Positions 1 to 7,981 of a stretch of DNA of 53,715 nucleotides are shown here, piece after piece (position 1 is the first letter of the stretch; each line of letters opens with the position of its first letter). The stretch spans positions 1-53,715 of the forward strand of contig NZ_LMUW01000094.1 of the NCBI RefSeq assembly GCF_009765735.1, read 5' to 3'. The notes under the pieces were generated by a model that worked only from the letters and a program-made list of their open reading frames with translations, did no database searches and was not told the origin of the DNA. A program made the position numbers and the translations under genes. The DNA is from Xenophilus sp. L33 (GTDB taxonomy: Bacteria > Pseudomonadota > Gammaproteobacteria > Burkholderiales > Burkholderiaceae_C).

Positions 1-1894
1 CGCCGGGGAGGCGGCCCGCCATGCCGATGATCGCGACCGCCTCGGGGCCGGCCGCGGCCGGCGCGGTGGCCGCCGGCGCGACGGTGGCCGCGACTTGCGC
101 GGCCGGCTCGCCCATCGCACGCGCCAGTGCGCGCGGCGTGGCGTCCTGGAAGAAGTCGTTGGCGCTCAGGCGGCGCGAGCCGGCGCCGTCGAGCTGGCGC
201 AGCACCTTGAGCACCGCCAGCGAGGTGCCGCCGAGTTCGAAGAAGTTGTCCAGCGCGCCGGCGCGGTCGATGCCGAGCACTTCGGCGAAGACCTGGCAGA
301 CGCGGCGCTCGAGCGCGCCCGAGGGTTCGAAGAAGGGCGCCGCCAGTTCCGGCCGCTGGCGCGGCGGTACCGGCAGGGCGCGGCGGTCGAGCTTGCCGTT
401 CTCGGTGATCGGCAGCGCGGCCATCTCGACGAAGGCCGCAGGCAGCATGAAGGCCGGCAGATCCTTCGCCAGGTGGGCGCGCAGTTCGGAGGCGGCCACG
501 TGGCCGGCGCTCGGCACCAGGTAGGCGACCAGCCGGGCCTCGTCCTCGCCCGGGTCCTGGCGCGCCACCACCGCGCATTCGCGCAGGCCCGGATGGCGCA
601 GCAGCAGGGTCTCGATCTCGTCGGTCTCGATGCGGAAGCCGCGGATCTTGACCTGGTGGTCCATCCGGCCGAGGCATTCGATGTCGCCGTCCGGGGTGCG
701 CCGGCCGAGGTCGCCGGAGCGGTAGGCGCGCAGCACCCGGCCGCTCGCCGGATCGGTCCAGTCGATGAACTTCTGGGCGGTCAGCTCGGGCCGGCGCAGG
801 TAGCCGTTGCTGACACCGGCGCCGCTCACCACGATCTCGCCGGTCTCGCCGTCGGCGACCGGACGCAGCTGCTCGTCCAGCAGGTCGATGCGCAGGTCGG
901 GGATCGGCACGCCGATCATGCTGCCGCGCCGCACCTCGAGGTCGGCCCAGGACACCGGCCGGTAGGTCACGTGGACCGTGGTCTCGGTGATGCCGTACAT
1001 GTTGACCAGCCGCGGCGTCGCGTCGCCATGGCGCTCGAACCACGGGCGCAGCGATTCGAAGGAAAGCGCCTCGCCACCGAAGACCACGTAGCGCAGCGCC
1101 AGCGCTTCGGGCGCCAGCCCGGCGCGGCGGTCGGCGTCGATCAGCGAGCGGAAGGCCGAGGGCGTCTGGTTCAGCACCGTCACCTTCTCGCGCACCAGCA
1201 GTTCGAGGAATTCCGAGGGCGAGCGGGTGACCGTGTAGGGCACCACCACGACCCGGCCACCGTAGGCCAGCGCGCCCCAGATCTCCCAGACCGAGAAATC
1301 GAAGGCGTGCGAATGGAAGAAGGTCCAGACGTCGCCGGGGCCGAAGCCGAACCAGTCGTCGGTGGCGTCGAAGAGCCGGGCCACGTTCGCATGGGTCACC
1401 AGGCAACCCTTGGGGCGGCCGGTCGAGCCGGAGGTGTAGATGCAGTACGCGGTCGCGTCGGGATCGGCGTCGCCGATGTCGCTGTCGTCCTCTTCGGCCA
1501 GGCTGGCGTCGTCGGCCAGCAGTACCGGCAGGCCGGTCGGCGGCAGCGAGGCGCGGCTCGCCGCGTTCGTCAGGAAGGCGACCGGCTGCGCGTCCTGCAG
1601 CGTGAATTCGACGCGCTCCGGCGGGTATTCGAGGTCGATCGGCAGATAGGCGGCGCCCGACTTCAGGATCGCCAGCAGGCCGACCACCATGTCGATCGAG
1701 CGCTCCATGCCGATGGCGATCAGCTGGTCGCGGGCGGCGCCGGCGGCTTGCAGGCGGCGGGCCAGGCGGTTCGCCCGGCGGTCCAGTTCACCGTAGCTCA
1801 GGGTCTCGCCGTTGCAGGAAATCGCGACCGCGTTCGGATTCGCCGCAGCGCGTCGCGAGACGCGTTGATGTACGGGAATGAATGTGGTCGCCAT
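1..1894 (-). CDS. hybrid NRPS-PKS, threonine-type loading module (A-PCP-KS...), 3' end outside window
   Basis: The first 631 residues of a multidomain assembly-line enzyme are visible. An adenylation domain starts directly at the N-terminus with no condensation domain. It has the nucleotide loop YTSGSTGRPKG at 153-163, NMYGITETT near 298-306, YRSGDLG and the catalytic Lys in ITENGKLDRR (K501). A carrier domain follows, with FFELGGTSL and phosphopantetheine Ser558. After an Ala-rich linker the last residues in the window, VAIIGMAGRLPG, are a ketosynthase N-terminus. The specificity pocket, aligned by eye to PheA, is D199 F200 W203 N242 V271 G273 M299 V307 H308 K501. This is one conservative change from the known threonine code DFWNIGMVHK. 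The ATG at 1894 has AGGGGG four bases upstream. The inferred role is a loading module that starts a hybrid peptide-polyketide with Thr or a Thr-derived unit. The product is unknown. Confidence 0.93.
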   Translation of the reverse strand, partial: MATTFIPVHQRVSRRAAANPNAVAISCNGETLSYGELDRRANRLARRLQAAGAARDQLIAIGMERSIDMVVGLLAILKSGAAYLPIDLEYPPERVEFTLQDAQPVAFLTNAASRASLPPTGLPVLLADDASLAEEDDSDIGDADPDATAYCIYTSGSTGRPKGCLVTHANVARLFDATDDWFGFGPGDVWTFFHSHAFDFSVWEIWGALAYGGRVVVVPYTVTRSPSEFLELLVREKVTVLNQTPSAFRSLIDADRRAGLAPEALALRYVVFGGEALSFESLRPWFERHGDATPRLVNMYGITETTVHVTYRPVSWADLEVRRGSMIGVPIPDLRIDLLDEQLRPVADGETGEIVVSGAGVSNGYLRRPELTAQKFIDWTDPASGRVLRAYRSGDLGRRTPDGDIECLGRMDHQVKIRGFRIETDEIETLLLRHPGLRECAVVARQDPGEDEARLVAYLVPSAGHVAASELRAHLAKDLPAFMLPAAFVEMAALPITENGKLDRRALPVPPRQRPELAAPFFEPSGALERRVCQVFAEVLGIDRAGALDNFFELGGTSLAVLKVLRQLDGAGSRRLSANDFFQDATPRALARAMGEPAAQVAATVAPAATAPAAAGPEAVAIIGMAGRLPG

Positions 1895-1923
1895 GAAACC
1901 CCCTAAGCTCGCCGGAGTTGGAT

Positions 1924-1945
1924 GGACACAACATCAGTTGTGTCC
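1924..1945. promoter_or_regulatory. 22-bp perfect inverted repeat, candidate operator of the NRPS-PKS gene
   Basis: GGACACAAC (1924-1932) and GTTGTGTCC (1937-1945) are exact reverse complements around a 4-base centre. The site lies 29-51 bases upstream of the NRPS-PKS start codon, overlapping where transcription should begin. That position suits a dimeric repressor or quorum-type regulator. It is not followed by a T-run in either direction, so it is unlikely to be a terminator. The regulator is not identifiable from the window. Confidence 0.55.
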
Positions 1946-2183
1946 GAATCAACTTAATGAAAAAGCAGTCAAATTGCCGCGATGCACCATATTGCCTAAG
2001 GTCCGCCGCGGTGGACACCCACCAAAAGTTGTATCAAAAGGCATACGTCCTGGACGGATCCGAAACATTGGACGCACTTCGTTGCGTTTGCCGCGTTGAC
2101 AACTCGTAGCAGTGTCAGAAGATTGTGCCGACGTTTCTAACAAATGAATACAAAAAGCTGACCTGCTTGCGGGCAAAAGCCAC

Positions 2184-2207
2184 AAAAAACGATAGAAAAG
2201 TTCTATC
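2184..2207 (-). terminator. possible Rho-independent terminator of the histidine phosphatase gene
   Basis: Read on the minus strand, GATAGAA-CTT-TTCTATC forms a perfect 7-bp stem with a 3-base loop. One base later comes a run of six T. It sits 36 bases after the histidine phosphatase stop codon. The stem has only two G:C pairs, so it is weak and could instead be a protein-binding dyad. Confidence 0.4.
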
Positions 2208-2243
2208 TGGTCAGGTTGCCCTGAGCGACCCGGGCGCAGGCGA

Positions 2244-2885
2244 TCAGGTCGAGGATTCGTCCAGCGCGTCGCCGTCGAGGTGGGCGATGTCGGCCCAGCC
2301 GACCAGGGTGAAACCCTGGGGTGTCCAGAGCAGCCGGTTGATCGCGGCGTTGCCCAGGTGCCAGGTGCGCGGCGCCTGCAGTTCCTGGCGGGTGGCGGCG
2401 CGGTAGAGCACGTCCATCACGCCGCCGTGGGCGACCATGACCACCAGTTCGCCCGGATGCTTTGCCGCCAGCCGAGCGGCCACGCCGGTGATCCGATCGC
2501 GAAAAGTCAGCAAGGACTCACCACCGCCGTGTGGCGCGAATTCCGGGTCGCGGCTGCGCCAGAGGCGCGCCTCGGCCGGCAGCGTGGCGTCGATGTCGGC
2601 GAAGGTGCGGCCCTCGAAATGGCCGAAGGCGCGTTCGCGAAGGCCCGGTTCGGGCTGGACCGCGAGGTTGCGCGGTTTGGCGATGGCCTGGGCGGTCTGC
2701 CAGGCGCGCGACAGGTCGCTGGCATAGATGGCGGCGACCGGCTCGTCCTCCAGTGCCCGCCCGACCCGCTCGGCCTGCCACAGGCCGATGTCGTTGAGTC
2801 CGATGTCGAGCTGCCCCTGGATGCGGGTGTCCACGTTCCAGGCGGTTTCGCCGTGGCGAACGGCGATGACTCGGGTCGGATCCAT
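2244..2885 (-). CDS. histidine phosphatase family protein (phosphoglycerate mutase-like)
   Basis: A 213-residue cytoplasmic phosphatase of the histidine phosphatase superfamily. The phospho-acceptor motif RHGETAWN lies at about residues 10-17. The second catalytic histidine is in the typical C-terminal context VMVAHGGV, and the intervening YASDLSRAWQTA matches the family substrate pocket. These enzymes remove or move phosphate on small substrates such as phosphoglycerate or alpha-ribazole phosphate. The substrate cannot be read here. The start at 2885 (MDPTRVIAVRHG) is chosen because the longer upstream frame reads through the DUF4136 gene. It is the last gene of a minus-strand run ttcA-DUF4136-this gene, 11 bp after its neighbour. 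Confidence 0.9.
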   Translation of the reverse strand: MDPTRVIAVRHGETAWNVDTRIQGQLDIGLNDIGLWQAERVGRALEDEPVAAIYASDLSRAWQTAQAIAKPRNLAVQPEPGLRERAFGHFEGRTFADIDATLPAEARLWRSRDPEFAPHGGGESLLTFRDRITGVAARLAAKHPGELVVMVAHGGVMDVLYRAATRQELQAPRTWHLGNAAINRLLWTPQGFTLVGWADIAHLDGDALDESST

Positions 2886-2896
2886 CGCGCCGGATT

Positions 2897-3553
2897 CTAG
2901 TGAGCCGCCTGCGCGGACCTGCCGACCTCGAGATTGACCTGACGCTCGCCTTCCGGCGGATTCGGGAAGCCCTGCAAGGCGGCCTGGAACATCACCGGCA
3001 GGATGTCGGCGCTGGTGCTGTAGGGCCCGACGTTGCGGGCATGCGTCTCGTACACCACGCGGTTCGAGGGCAGCTCGCGCAGCACGATGCTCACCTCGCG
3101 GGCGAACCACGGGTTTTCCATCGCCGGGAACATCGGCCCGTACCAGCCGCCGCCGTACCAGCTGTTGCCGCGCCAGCCGCGGCCGTAGCCGACCGCGCCC
3201 CAGGCGTTGGCGCTGCCGAAGCCCGGTCCCCACCACGGGCTGCTGAGGTACCAGGGATCGACCCAGGGCGGCAGCTCGGTCGCGACCCGGGCGTGGATCA
3301 GAGCGCTGTAGTGGGGATCGGCATCGTCGTGCCGCAGCCCGGCGCCGTCCAGCGCGGGCGCCGCCATGGCTTCCAGCTGGCTCTGCGCCGGTTCGTCGGC
3401 CGCCTGCGAGGGCAGCCGCTCGAACCGGTAGCTGGCGTTCGGCGGCACCGCGGCGATCTCCGAGAAGCTGCGCACGTCGCTGTCGACCACCCAGTGGTTG
3501 GCGCAGCCGGCGAGGCTGGCGGTCAGGAGCAGGGCGGCGAAGGTGGCTTTCAT
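2897..3553 (-). CDS. DUF4136-type lipoprotein
   Basis: A 218-residue predicted lipoprotein. Its N-terminus MKATFAALLLTASLAGCAN is a signal peptide with lipobox LAGC, so the mature protein begins at Cys17. It should be tethered to the outer or inner membrane. The body resembles DUF4136 proteins of Burkholderiales. About residues 95-145 are unusually rich in Gly, Trp and Tyr (WGPGF, WGAVGYGRGW, WYGGGWYGP), a low-complexity surface patch. No enzyme motif is visible and the function is unknown. It lies 22 bp downstream of ttcA and 11 bp upstream of the phosphatase gene, so it is probably cotranscribed with them. Confidence 0.85.
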   Translation of the reverse strand: MKATFAALLLTASLAGCANHWVVDSDVRSFSEIAAVPPNASYRFERLPSQAADEPAQSQLEAMAAPALDGAGLRHDDADPHYSALIHARVATELPPWVDPWYLSSPWWGPGFGSANAWGAVGYGRGWRGNSWYGGGWYGPMFPAMENPWFAREVSIVLRELPSNRVVYETHARNVGPYSTSADILPVMFQAALQGFPNPPEGERQVNLEVGRSAQAAH

Positions 3554-3575
3554 GGCGATCCTCCGGACGTGGCCG

Positions 3576-4508
3576 TCAGAGCTGCACGATGCGCAGCGGG
3601 GACGACGATGAGGAGGCCGAGGGCGCCTGGAAGTCGGGCGGATCGAAGGCCTTGTCGCCTTCCGGATCGGCCACGCCGGTCGCCTTCAGGCCTTCGAAGT
3701 CGAAGGCCTCGCGGTCGAGCAGGTGCGAAGGCACGACGCTCTGCAGGGCGCCGAACATGTTCTCGATGCGACCCGGATGCTTCTTCTCCCACTCGCGCAG
3801 CATCTCGCCGACCTGCTTTCGCTGCAGGTTCTCCTGGCTGCCGCACAGCGTGCACGGGATGATCGGGAATTCGCGATGCTGCGCCCAGCGCACCAGGTCC
3901 TTCTCGGCCACGTAGGCCAGCGGCCGGATCACCACGTGCCGGCCGTCGTCGCTCACCAGCTTGGGCGGCATCGACTTCAGCTTGGCCGCGAAGAACATGT
4001 TGAGGAAGAAGGTCTGCAGCATGTCGTCGCGGTGATGCCCGAGCGCGACCTTGGTGGCGCCCAGTTCGTCGGCGACCCGGTAGAGGATGCCGCGGCGCAG
4101 CCGGCTGCACAGGCCGCAGGTGGTCTTGCCTTCGGGAATCACGCGCTTGACGATCGAGTAGGTGTCCTGCTCCTCGATGTGGAAGGGCACGCCCAGCGCC
4201 TTCAGGTAGGTCGGCAGCACTTCCTCGGGGAAGCCCGGCTGCTTCTGGTCGAGGTTGACCGCCACGATGTCGAAGTGGATCGGCGCGCGCGCCCGCAGCT
4301 TCAAGAGGATGTCGAGCAGCGCGTAGCTGTCCTTGCCGCCCGACACGCACACCATGACCTTGTCGCCCTCTTCGATCATGTTGTAGTCGACGATCGCGCG
4401 GCCGACCTCGCGGCACAGGCGCTTCTCGAGCTTGTGGGTCTCGCGCTCGATCTTCATTGCACCCGATGCGCTCGAGCCTTCGTCTTGTCCAGTCCACACG
4501 GCACTCAT
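3576..4508 (-). CDS. ttcA: tRNA 2-thiocytidine biosynthesis protein TtcA
   Basis: A 310-residue PP-loop ATPase that, in characterised members, thiolates cytidine 32 of tRNA using an iron-sulfur cluster. The PP-loop SGGKDS is at 56-61. The two CxxC pairs of the TtcA group are at C131/C134 (CGLC) and C219/C222 (CTLC), the latter in the family signature CTLCGSQ. The start at 4508 is preferred to 4541 because GAAGGGAAAAAG sits directly in front of it. The C-terminal tail is Ser-rich. It is divergent from the LysR gene at 4631 and heads the minus-strand run with the DUF4136 and phosphatase genes. Confidence 0.95.
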   Translation of the reverse strand: MSAVWTGQDEGSSASGAMKIERETHKLEKRLCREVGRAIVDYNMIEEGDKVMVCVSGGKDSYALLDILLKLRARAPIHFDIVAVNLDQKQPGFPEEVLPTYLKALGVPFHIEEQDTYSIVKRVIPEGKTTCGLCSRLRRGILYRVADELGATKVALGHHRDDMLQTFFLNMFFAAKLKSMPPKLVSDDGRHVVIRPLAYVAEKDLVRWAQHREFPIIPCTLCGSQENLQRKQVGEMLREWEKKHPGRIENMFGALQSVVPSHLLDREAFDFEGLKATGVADPEGDKAFDPPDFQAPSASSSSSPLRIVQL

Positions 4509-4630
4509 CTTTTTCCCTTCGGCGGTCGCTTCCTGCCGCATTTTCGTCTTTTTGCCCCGGCCTTCCCTTCATCGGGAAGCTGTCGCGTGTTTGCTTCAAG
4601 GCGCCTCCCGATGCGCACACACTGCCGGGC

Positions 4631-5527
4631 ATGAAGCGGCAGATGCCCTCCCTCGACGCGATCGAAGCGTTCCTGAAGGCAGCGCGGACGGCCAGCTTCC
4701 GCGATGCCGCCGACGAACTGGCGATCAGCCCTTCCGCCTTCTCCCGCAAGATCCAGGCGCTCGAGCATTTCCTGGGCAAGCCCGTCTTCGAGCGCGGCGG
4801 ATCGCGTCCGGTGCTCACGCCGCAGGGCCGCGACTACCTCGCCGCCGTGACGCCGGCGGTCGAGGCGCTTCGACGGGCTTCCGCGCCACCGGGTGCGACC
4901 CGGACGCTGCGCGTCATGGCCCCGCATTCCTTCACCATCGGCTGGCTCACCGAGCGGCTTCCGCGCTTCCTCTCGGCGGCGGGCGAGGCCGAGGTCGAGA
5001 TCGTCATCGGGCGAGAACTGCTGCCCTTGCAGATGGGCAGCGCGGACGTCGCGATCATGTCCGGGCCGCGGGACTGGGCCGGCCTGCCCTGCGAGCCGCT
5101 GGCGCCGCTCGCCGGTTTTCCGGTGTCGGCGCCGCTGCTGCTCGACGGCCGGGCAGCGCCTGCGAGCCTCGGCGACCTCGGGGCATATCCGCTGCTCGCC
5201 ACGACTTGGCCGCCCGACCTGTGGGAGCGGTGGTTCGCGGGCAGTGGCCACCCGGCAAGGACGCGCGGCAAGCCGGTGCTCTACGACACCGCCTCGCTGC
5301 TCTACGAGGCGGCCGCCGCGGGCTTCGGCATCGCCCTCGGCACCTCGTTCCTGGCCGACCGGCTGCTGGCCTCCGGGCGCCTGCAGCGCATCGGTTCAGG
5401 CTCCGTGCCGCTGGGCATCGGCTACTTCCTGGTCTTCGCCAGCGATCGGGTGCGCCGGCGCCCGCTCGTGCGCGACTTTTCGTCCTGGATGCGGGCCTCG
5501 GCCAGGGACGCCGTCGCGTCTGCGTAG
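4631..5527 (+). CDS. LysR family transcriptional regulator, GcvA-like
   Basis: A 298-residue LysR-type regulator. The N-terminal winged helix-turn-helix is clear: LDAIEAFLKAARTASFRDAA, then ELAISPSAFSRKIQALE. A periplasmic-binding-like effector domain follows from about residue 95 (TRTLRVMAPHSF). The start MKRQMPSLDAIEAFL at 4631 puts the HTH at the family's usual distance from the N-terminus. The longer upstream reading is low-complexity sequence within the divergent promoter with ttcA. The next gene downstream on the same strand is the DUF2855 gene, 144 bp away, which is a plausible target. The effector is unknown. Confidence 0.9.
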   Translation: MKRQMPSLDAIEAFLKAARTASFRDAADELAISPSAFSRKIQALEHFLGKPVFERGGSRPVLTPQGRDYLAAVTPAVEALRRASAPPGATRTLRVMAPHSFTIGWLTERLPRFLSAAGEAEVEIVIGRELLPLQMGSADVAIMSGPRDWAGLPCEPLAPLAGFPVSAPLLLDGRAAPASLGDLGAYPLLATTWPPDLWERWFAGSGHPARTRGKPVLYDTASLLYEAAAAGFGIALGTSFLADRLLASGRLQRIGSGSVPLGIGYFLVFASDRVRRRPLVRDFSSWMRASARDAVASA

Positions 5528-5671
5528 ACGGCTGCCGCCTGCGATCGTCGATGCAAATCGCGCAACGACGGTGCGCCGTTTGCGATGGATCGCCTTGGGG
5601 GTGCGGCGAAACAATGACCGCGCCGGAAGACAAGCGCTCAAGTCGAGCGCCTCGCCCGGGCGGAGAGCCTC

Positions 5672-6790
5672 ATGAACGAATCGATCGACATCCTGGTCGA
5701 GCGGCCGTCCTTGCGACGCATCGCGCTTCGACCCGCGAGCGAACCGTCCTTGCGCGACGGGCAGCTGCTGCTTTCGGTGGACCAGTTCGCCTGGACCTCG
5801 AACAACCTCACCTATGCCAGGCAGCCGGGCGGCGAATTCTGGACGCTGTTCCCGGCGGAGGAGCCCTGGGGCCGCATTCCGGTCTGGGGCTTCGCGGACG
5901 TCGTCGCGTCGCGCGTGCCGGCGATCGCGCCCGGCGAACGCGTCTTCGGCTTCCTGCCGATGTCGACCCATTTGCGGGTCGAACCGGTGCGGATCTCGGA
6001 ACGCGGCTTCTTCGACGCGGCGGCCCACCGGGCGGGCGTCTTTCCCCTCTACAACGCCTATGCGCGCGTGAAACGGATGCCGGCCCGACGCGAAGACGTC
6101 GAGGCCGTGCTGCGGCCCTTGTTCGCCACCAGCTTCGTGCTCGAGGACTTCCTTCGAAGCCATGCCTTCTTCGGCGCCGGCACGGTGCTGGTCTCGAGCG
6201 CTTCGAGCAAGACCGCGCTGGGCACGGCCTTTCGGCTGCGCGAAGGCGGCGGGCCTTTCGTCTGCGGGCTGACGGCCGAGCCGCATCGCGCCTTCGTCCG
6301 AGGCACCGGCTGCTTCGATGCGGTCCACGCCTATGCCGCGCTGGCCTCGCTCGACCTGCCGGGCCGCGTGCTCTTCGTCGACTTCGCGGGCGACGAGGCA
6401 CTGTCCCGCGCGGTGCAGGAACGCCTGGGCAGCCGGCGCGTGCGGACGCTGCGCGTGGGCGCGACGCACGCCGTGTCGAAGGACGCACCGCTTCTCGATT
6501 TCTTCGGCCCCGCCCGGATGCGCGAGCTCCGCCGCGCCTGGGGCGCCGACGCGTTCCGCGAACGCCTGGAGGCGGCGGCCGTGCGCTTCGAGTCAGTGGC
6601 CGCCCGATGGCTGCAGGTCGAGCGCTGCGATGGCATGGCGCCTTTCCAGCGTGCCTACGCGTGCGTGCTGGAAGGTCGGCTCGAGCCTTCGCGCGCCTTC
6701 GTGGTCCGGCTAGCGGACGCGCAGGCGGCGTCGGCCGCCGAGGAGCATGCCGTGCAGTCGCTGCTCGGCCTGGGTGCTACTTGCTCCTGA
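5672..6790 (+). CDS. DUF2855 family protein (MDR-like fold)
   Basis: A 372-residue protein of the DUF2855 group, which resembles medium-chain dehydrogenase/reductases. Features include an N-terminal barrel-like segment (WGRIPVWGFADVV, GERVFGFLPMSTHLRV) and a nucleotide-binding-like centre (GAGTVLVSSASSKTALGTA) around residues 168-186. Characterised activity is lacking for the family; the SSASSKTA motif suggests a dinucleotide-binding enzyme. The LysR gene lies 144 bp upstream on the same strand. Its 3' end overlaps the convergent dihydroneopterin aldolase-like gene by 14 bp. The spacer before it contains GCAAA (5553-5557) and TTTGC (5579-5583) as a loose dyad that could be a LysR site. Confidence 0.85.
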   Translation: MNESIDILVERPSLRRIALRPASEPSLRDGQLLLSVDQFAWTSNNLTYARQPGGEFWTLFPAEEPWGRIPVWGFADVVASRVPAIAPGERVFGFLPMSTHLRVEPVRISERGFFDAAAHRAGVFPLYNAYARVKRMPARREDVEAVLRPLFATSFVLEDFLRSHAFFGAGTVLVSSASSKTALGTAFRLREGGGPFVCGLTAEPHRAFVRGTGCFDAVHAYAALASLDLPGRVLFVDFAGDEALSRAVQERLGSRRVRTLRVGATHAVSKDAPLLDFFGPARMRELRRAWGADAFRERLEAAAVRFESVAARWLQVERCDGMAPFQRAYACVLEGRLEPSRAFVVRLADAQAASAAEEHAVQSLLGLGATCS

Positions 6791-7166
6791 AGACCTCGAC
6801 GCCGACCGCCTCGCAATCCGGATAGACGTCGGGCTTGGCGGTCGACACGCGCGCGGCCTGCACCTTGGGATGGGCCAGCACCTGCGTCAGGATGTCGTCG
6901 CACAGCGTTTCCTGCAGGTGGATGTGGCCCTTGCTCAGGCGCGTGGCGACGGTGCGGCGGATGAAGTCGTAGTCGACCACCTCGTCGAGCTCGTCCGCCT
7001 TCGGCGTGGAAACGTCGAGCGGCACGTACAGGTCGACGTTGATGATCACGCGCTGTTCGGCGCGCTTCTCGAATTCGTGCACGCCGATGTTGATCCAGAC
7101 CTCGTAGTCGCGCAGGAAGACGCGGCGGCACGAGAGCAGCAGGGGGTCGAGGGCGGCGAAGGTCAT
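6777..7166 (-). CDS. dihydroneopterin aldolase family protein (FolB-like)
   Basis: A 129-residue protein with the FolB/FolX tunnel fold. The conserved segments are VFLRDYEVWINIGVHEFEK, EQRVIINVDLYVPL, VVDYDFIRR and the C-terminal DCEAVGVEVFR. Dihydroneopterin aldolase converts dihydroneopterin to 6-hydroxymethyl-dihydropterin in folate synthesis; FolX paralogues epimerise dihydroneopterin triphosphate. The ATG at 7166 overlaps the stop of the upstream SDR gene as ATGA (7163-7166), so the two are translationally coupled. The partner is a pteridine reductase-like enzyme, which supports a pterin role. The member could be the only FolB of the genome or a specialised paralogue. Confidence 0.88.
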   Translation of the reverse strand: MTFAALDPLLLSCRRVFLRDYEVWINIGVHEFEKRAEQRVIINVDLYVPLDVSTPKADELDEVVDYDFIRRTVATRLSKGHIHLQETLCDDILTQVLAHPKVQAARVSTAKPDVYPDCEAVGVEVFRSK

Positions 7167-7960
7167 GGGGGAGAGGCTTTCAGGAGGTCGTCGACCACGA
7201 ACATGATGTCGCGGGGCGAGGGCACCAGGTGCTGGCCGTTGTCGACCGAGAGCGTGGTGCCGGTGATGCTGGGCGTGCCGGCGAGGAAGACGCAGCTGCG
7301 CGCGACGTCGGCCGGGTCGATCGGGCGGCGCAGCAGGTTGGCCGCCGCGGCGCGGGCGAAGTTGGCCTCGGTCTGCGGGCCGCTGCGAAACAGGATGCCC
7401 GGCGCCACGCCGCAGACCCGCACCGCCGGTGCCAGCGCCTGCGCCTGCAGCGCCACCGCGCGTTCCAGCGCCAGCTTGGAGACGGTGTAGGAGAAGTAGT
7501 CGGGGTTCAGGTTGAAGACCTTCTGGTCGAGCACGTGGATCGCCGAGCGGTCGATGCCGTCGCCGGCCGTCGCGCGCTTCGCCAGCAGGCGGGCGAAGGA
7601 CATCGGGGCGATCAGGTTGACGTCGAGCTGGCGCATCGCGGCGTCGGCGTCGAAGTCGAGGCCGCTGTCCGGCTCGAAGGCCGAGGCGTTGTTGACGACG
7701 CAGCCGAGCGGCCCGTCGGCCGCCAGCCGGTCGACCAGCGCCTGGCGGGCCGGCTCGCCGGTGATGTCGGCCTCGATCGCGTCCGCCGCCAGGCCCTCGC
7801 CGCGCAGGCGCGCGCACAATGCCTCGGCCTCTTCGCGCGACGCGCGGTATTGGCACCAGACCCGCCAGCCGGCGCGCGCGAAGGCTTCGCAGACCGCGGC
7901 ACCGAGCCGCTGGCCGCCGCCGGTCACGAGCACGCCGGCGCATGGAGTCGATTCAGCCAT
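7163..7960 (-). CDS. SDR family oxidoreductase, pteridine reductase-like (FolM type)
   Basis: A 265-residue short-chain dehydrogenase/reductase. The N-terminal dinucleotide loop is modified to VTGGGQRLGAA, as in pteridine reductases. NNASAFEPDS and the catalytic SYTVSK (Tyr/Lys) are clear. VAPGILFRSG and ITGTTLSVDNGQHL match the family C-terminus. FolM-type enzymes reduce dihydrobiopterin or dihydromonapterin with NADPH. The gene is coupled by a 4-bp overlap to the FolB-like gene. Its start codon is only 21 bp from the divergent methyltransferase gene, so its promoter must lie within that gene's 5' end. Confidence 0.88.
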   Translation of the reverse strand: MAESTPCAGVLVTGGGQRLGAAVCEAFARAGWRVWCQYRASREEAEALCARLRGEGLAADAIEADITGEPARQALVDRLAADGPLGCVVNNASAFEPDSGLDFDADAAMRQLDVNLIAPMSFARLLAKRATAGDGIDRSAIHVLDQKVFNLNPDYFSYTVSKLALERAVALQAQALAPAVRVCGVAPGILFRSGPQTEANFARAAAANLLRRPIDPADVARSCVFLAGTPSITGTTLSVDNGQHLVPSPRDIMFVVDDLLKASPP

Positions 7961-7981
7961 CCTGCTAGATTTCCCCTACCT

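Larger units (their letters stand above)
1895..2243. other. gene-free intergenic region, less GC-rich than its surroundings
   Basis: No credible ORF occupies these 349 bases; the short open frames here have no family features. The stretch is visibly richer in A and T than the flanking genes. It holds a 22-bp perfect palindrome at 1924-1945, close to the NRPS-PKS start, and a terminator-like hairpin at 2184-2207. It is the upstream region of the NRPS-PKS gene and the downstream region of the histidine phosphatase gene, both on the minus strand. I could not find a convincing -35/-10 pair: a minus-strand TTGACT at 1970-1965 has no good -10 at the right distance. Confidence 0.7.

Noticed and set aside
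95..1906. 603-residue open frame on the plus strand
   Set aside because: It is antisense to the NRPS-PKS gene. Its product is a string of Arg, Gly, Ala, Val and His without any family motif, typical of a high-GC shadow frame.
2096..2124. TTGACA with AAGATT 17 bp downstream on the plus strand
   Set aside because: The -10 matches at only three positions and the promoter would point at the 3' end of a minus-strand gene, so there is no gene for it to serve.
2244..3236. 330-residue version of the histidine phosphatase
   Set aside because: The extra N-terminal part is out-of-frame sequence of the DUF4136 gene. The RHGETAWN protein begins naturally at 2885.
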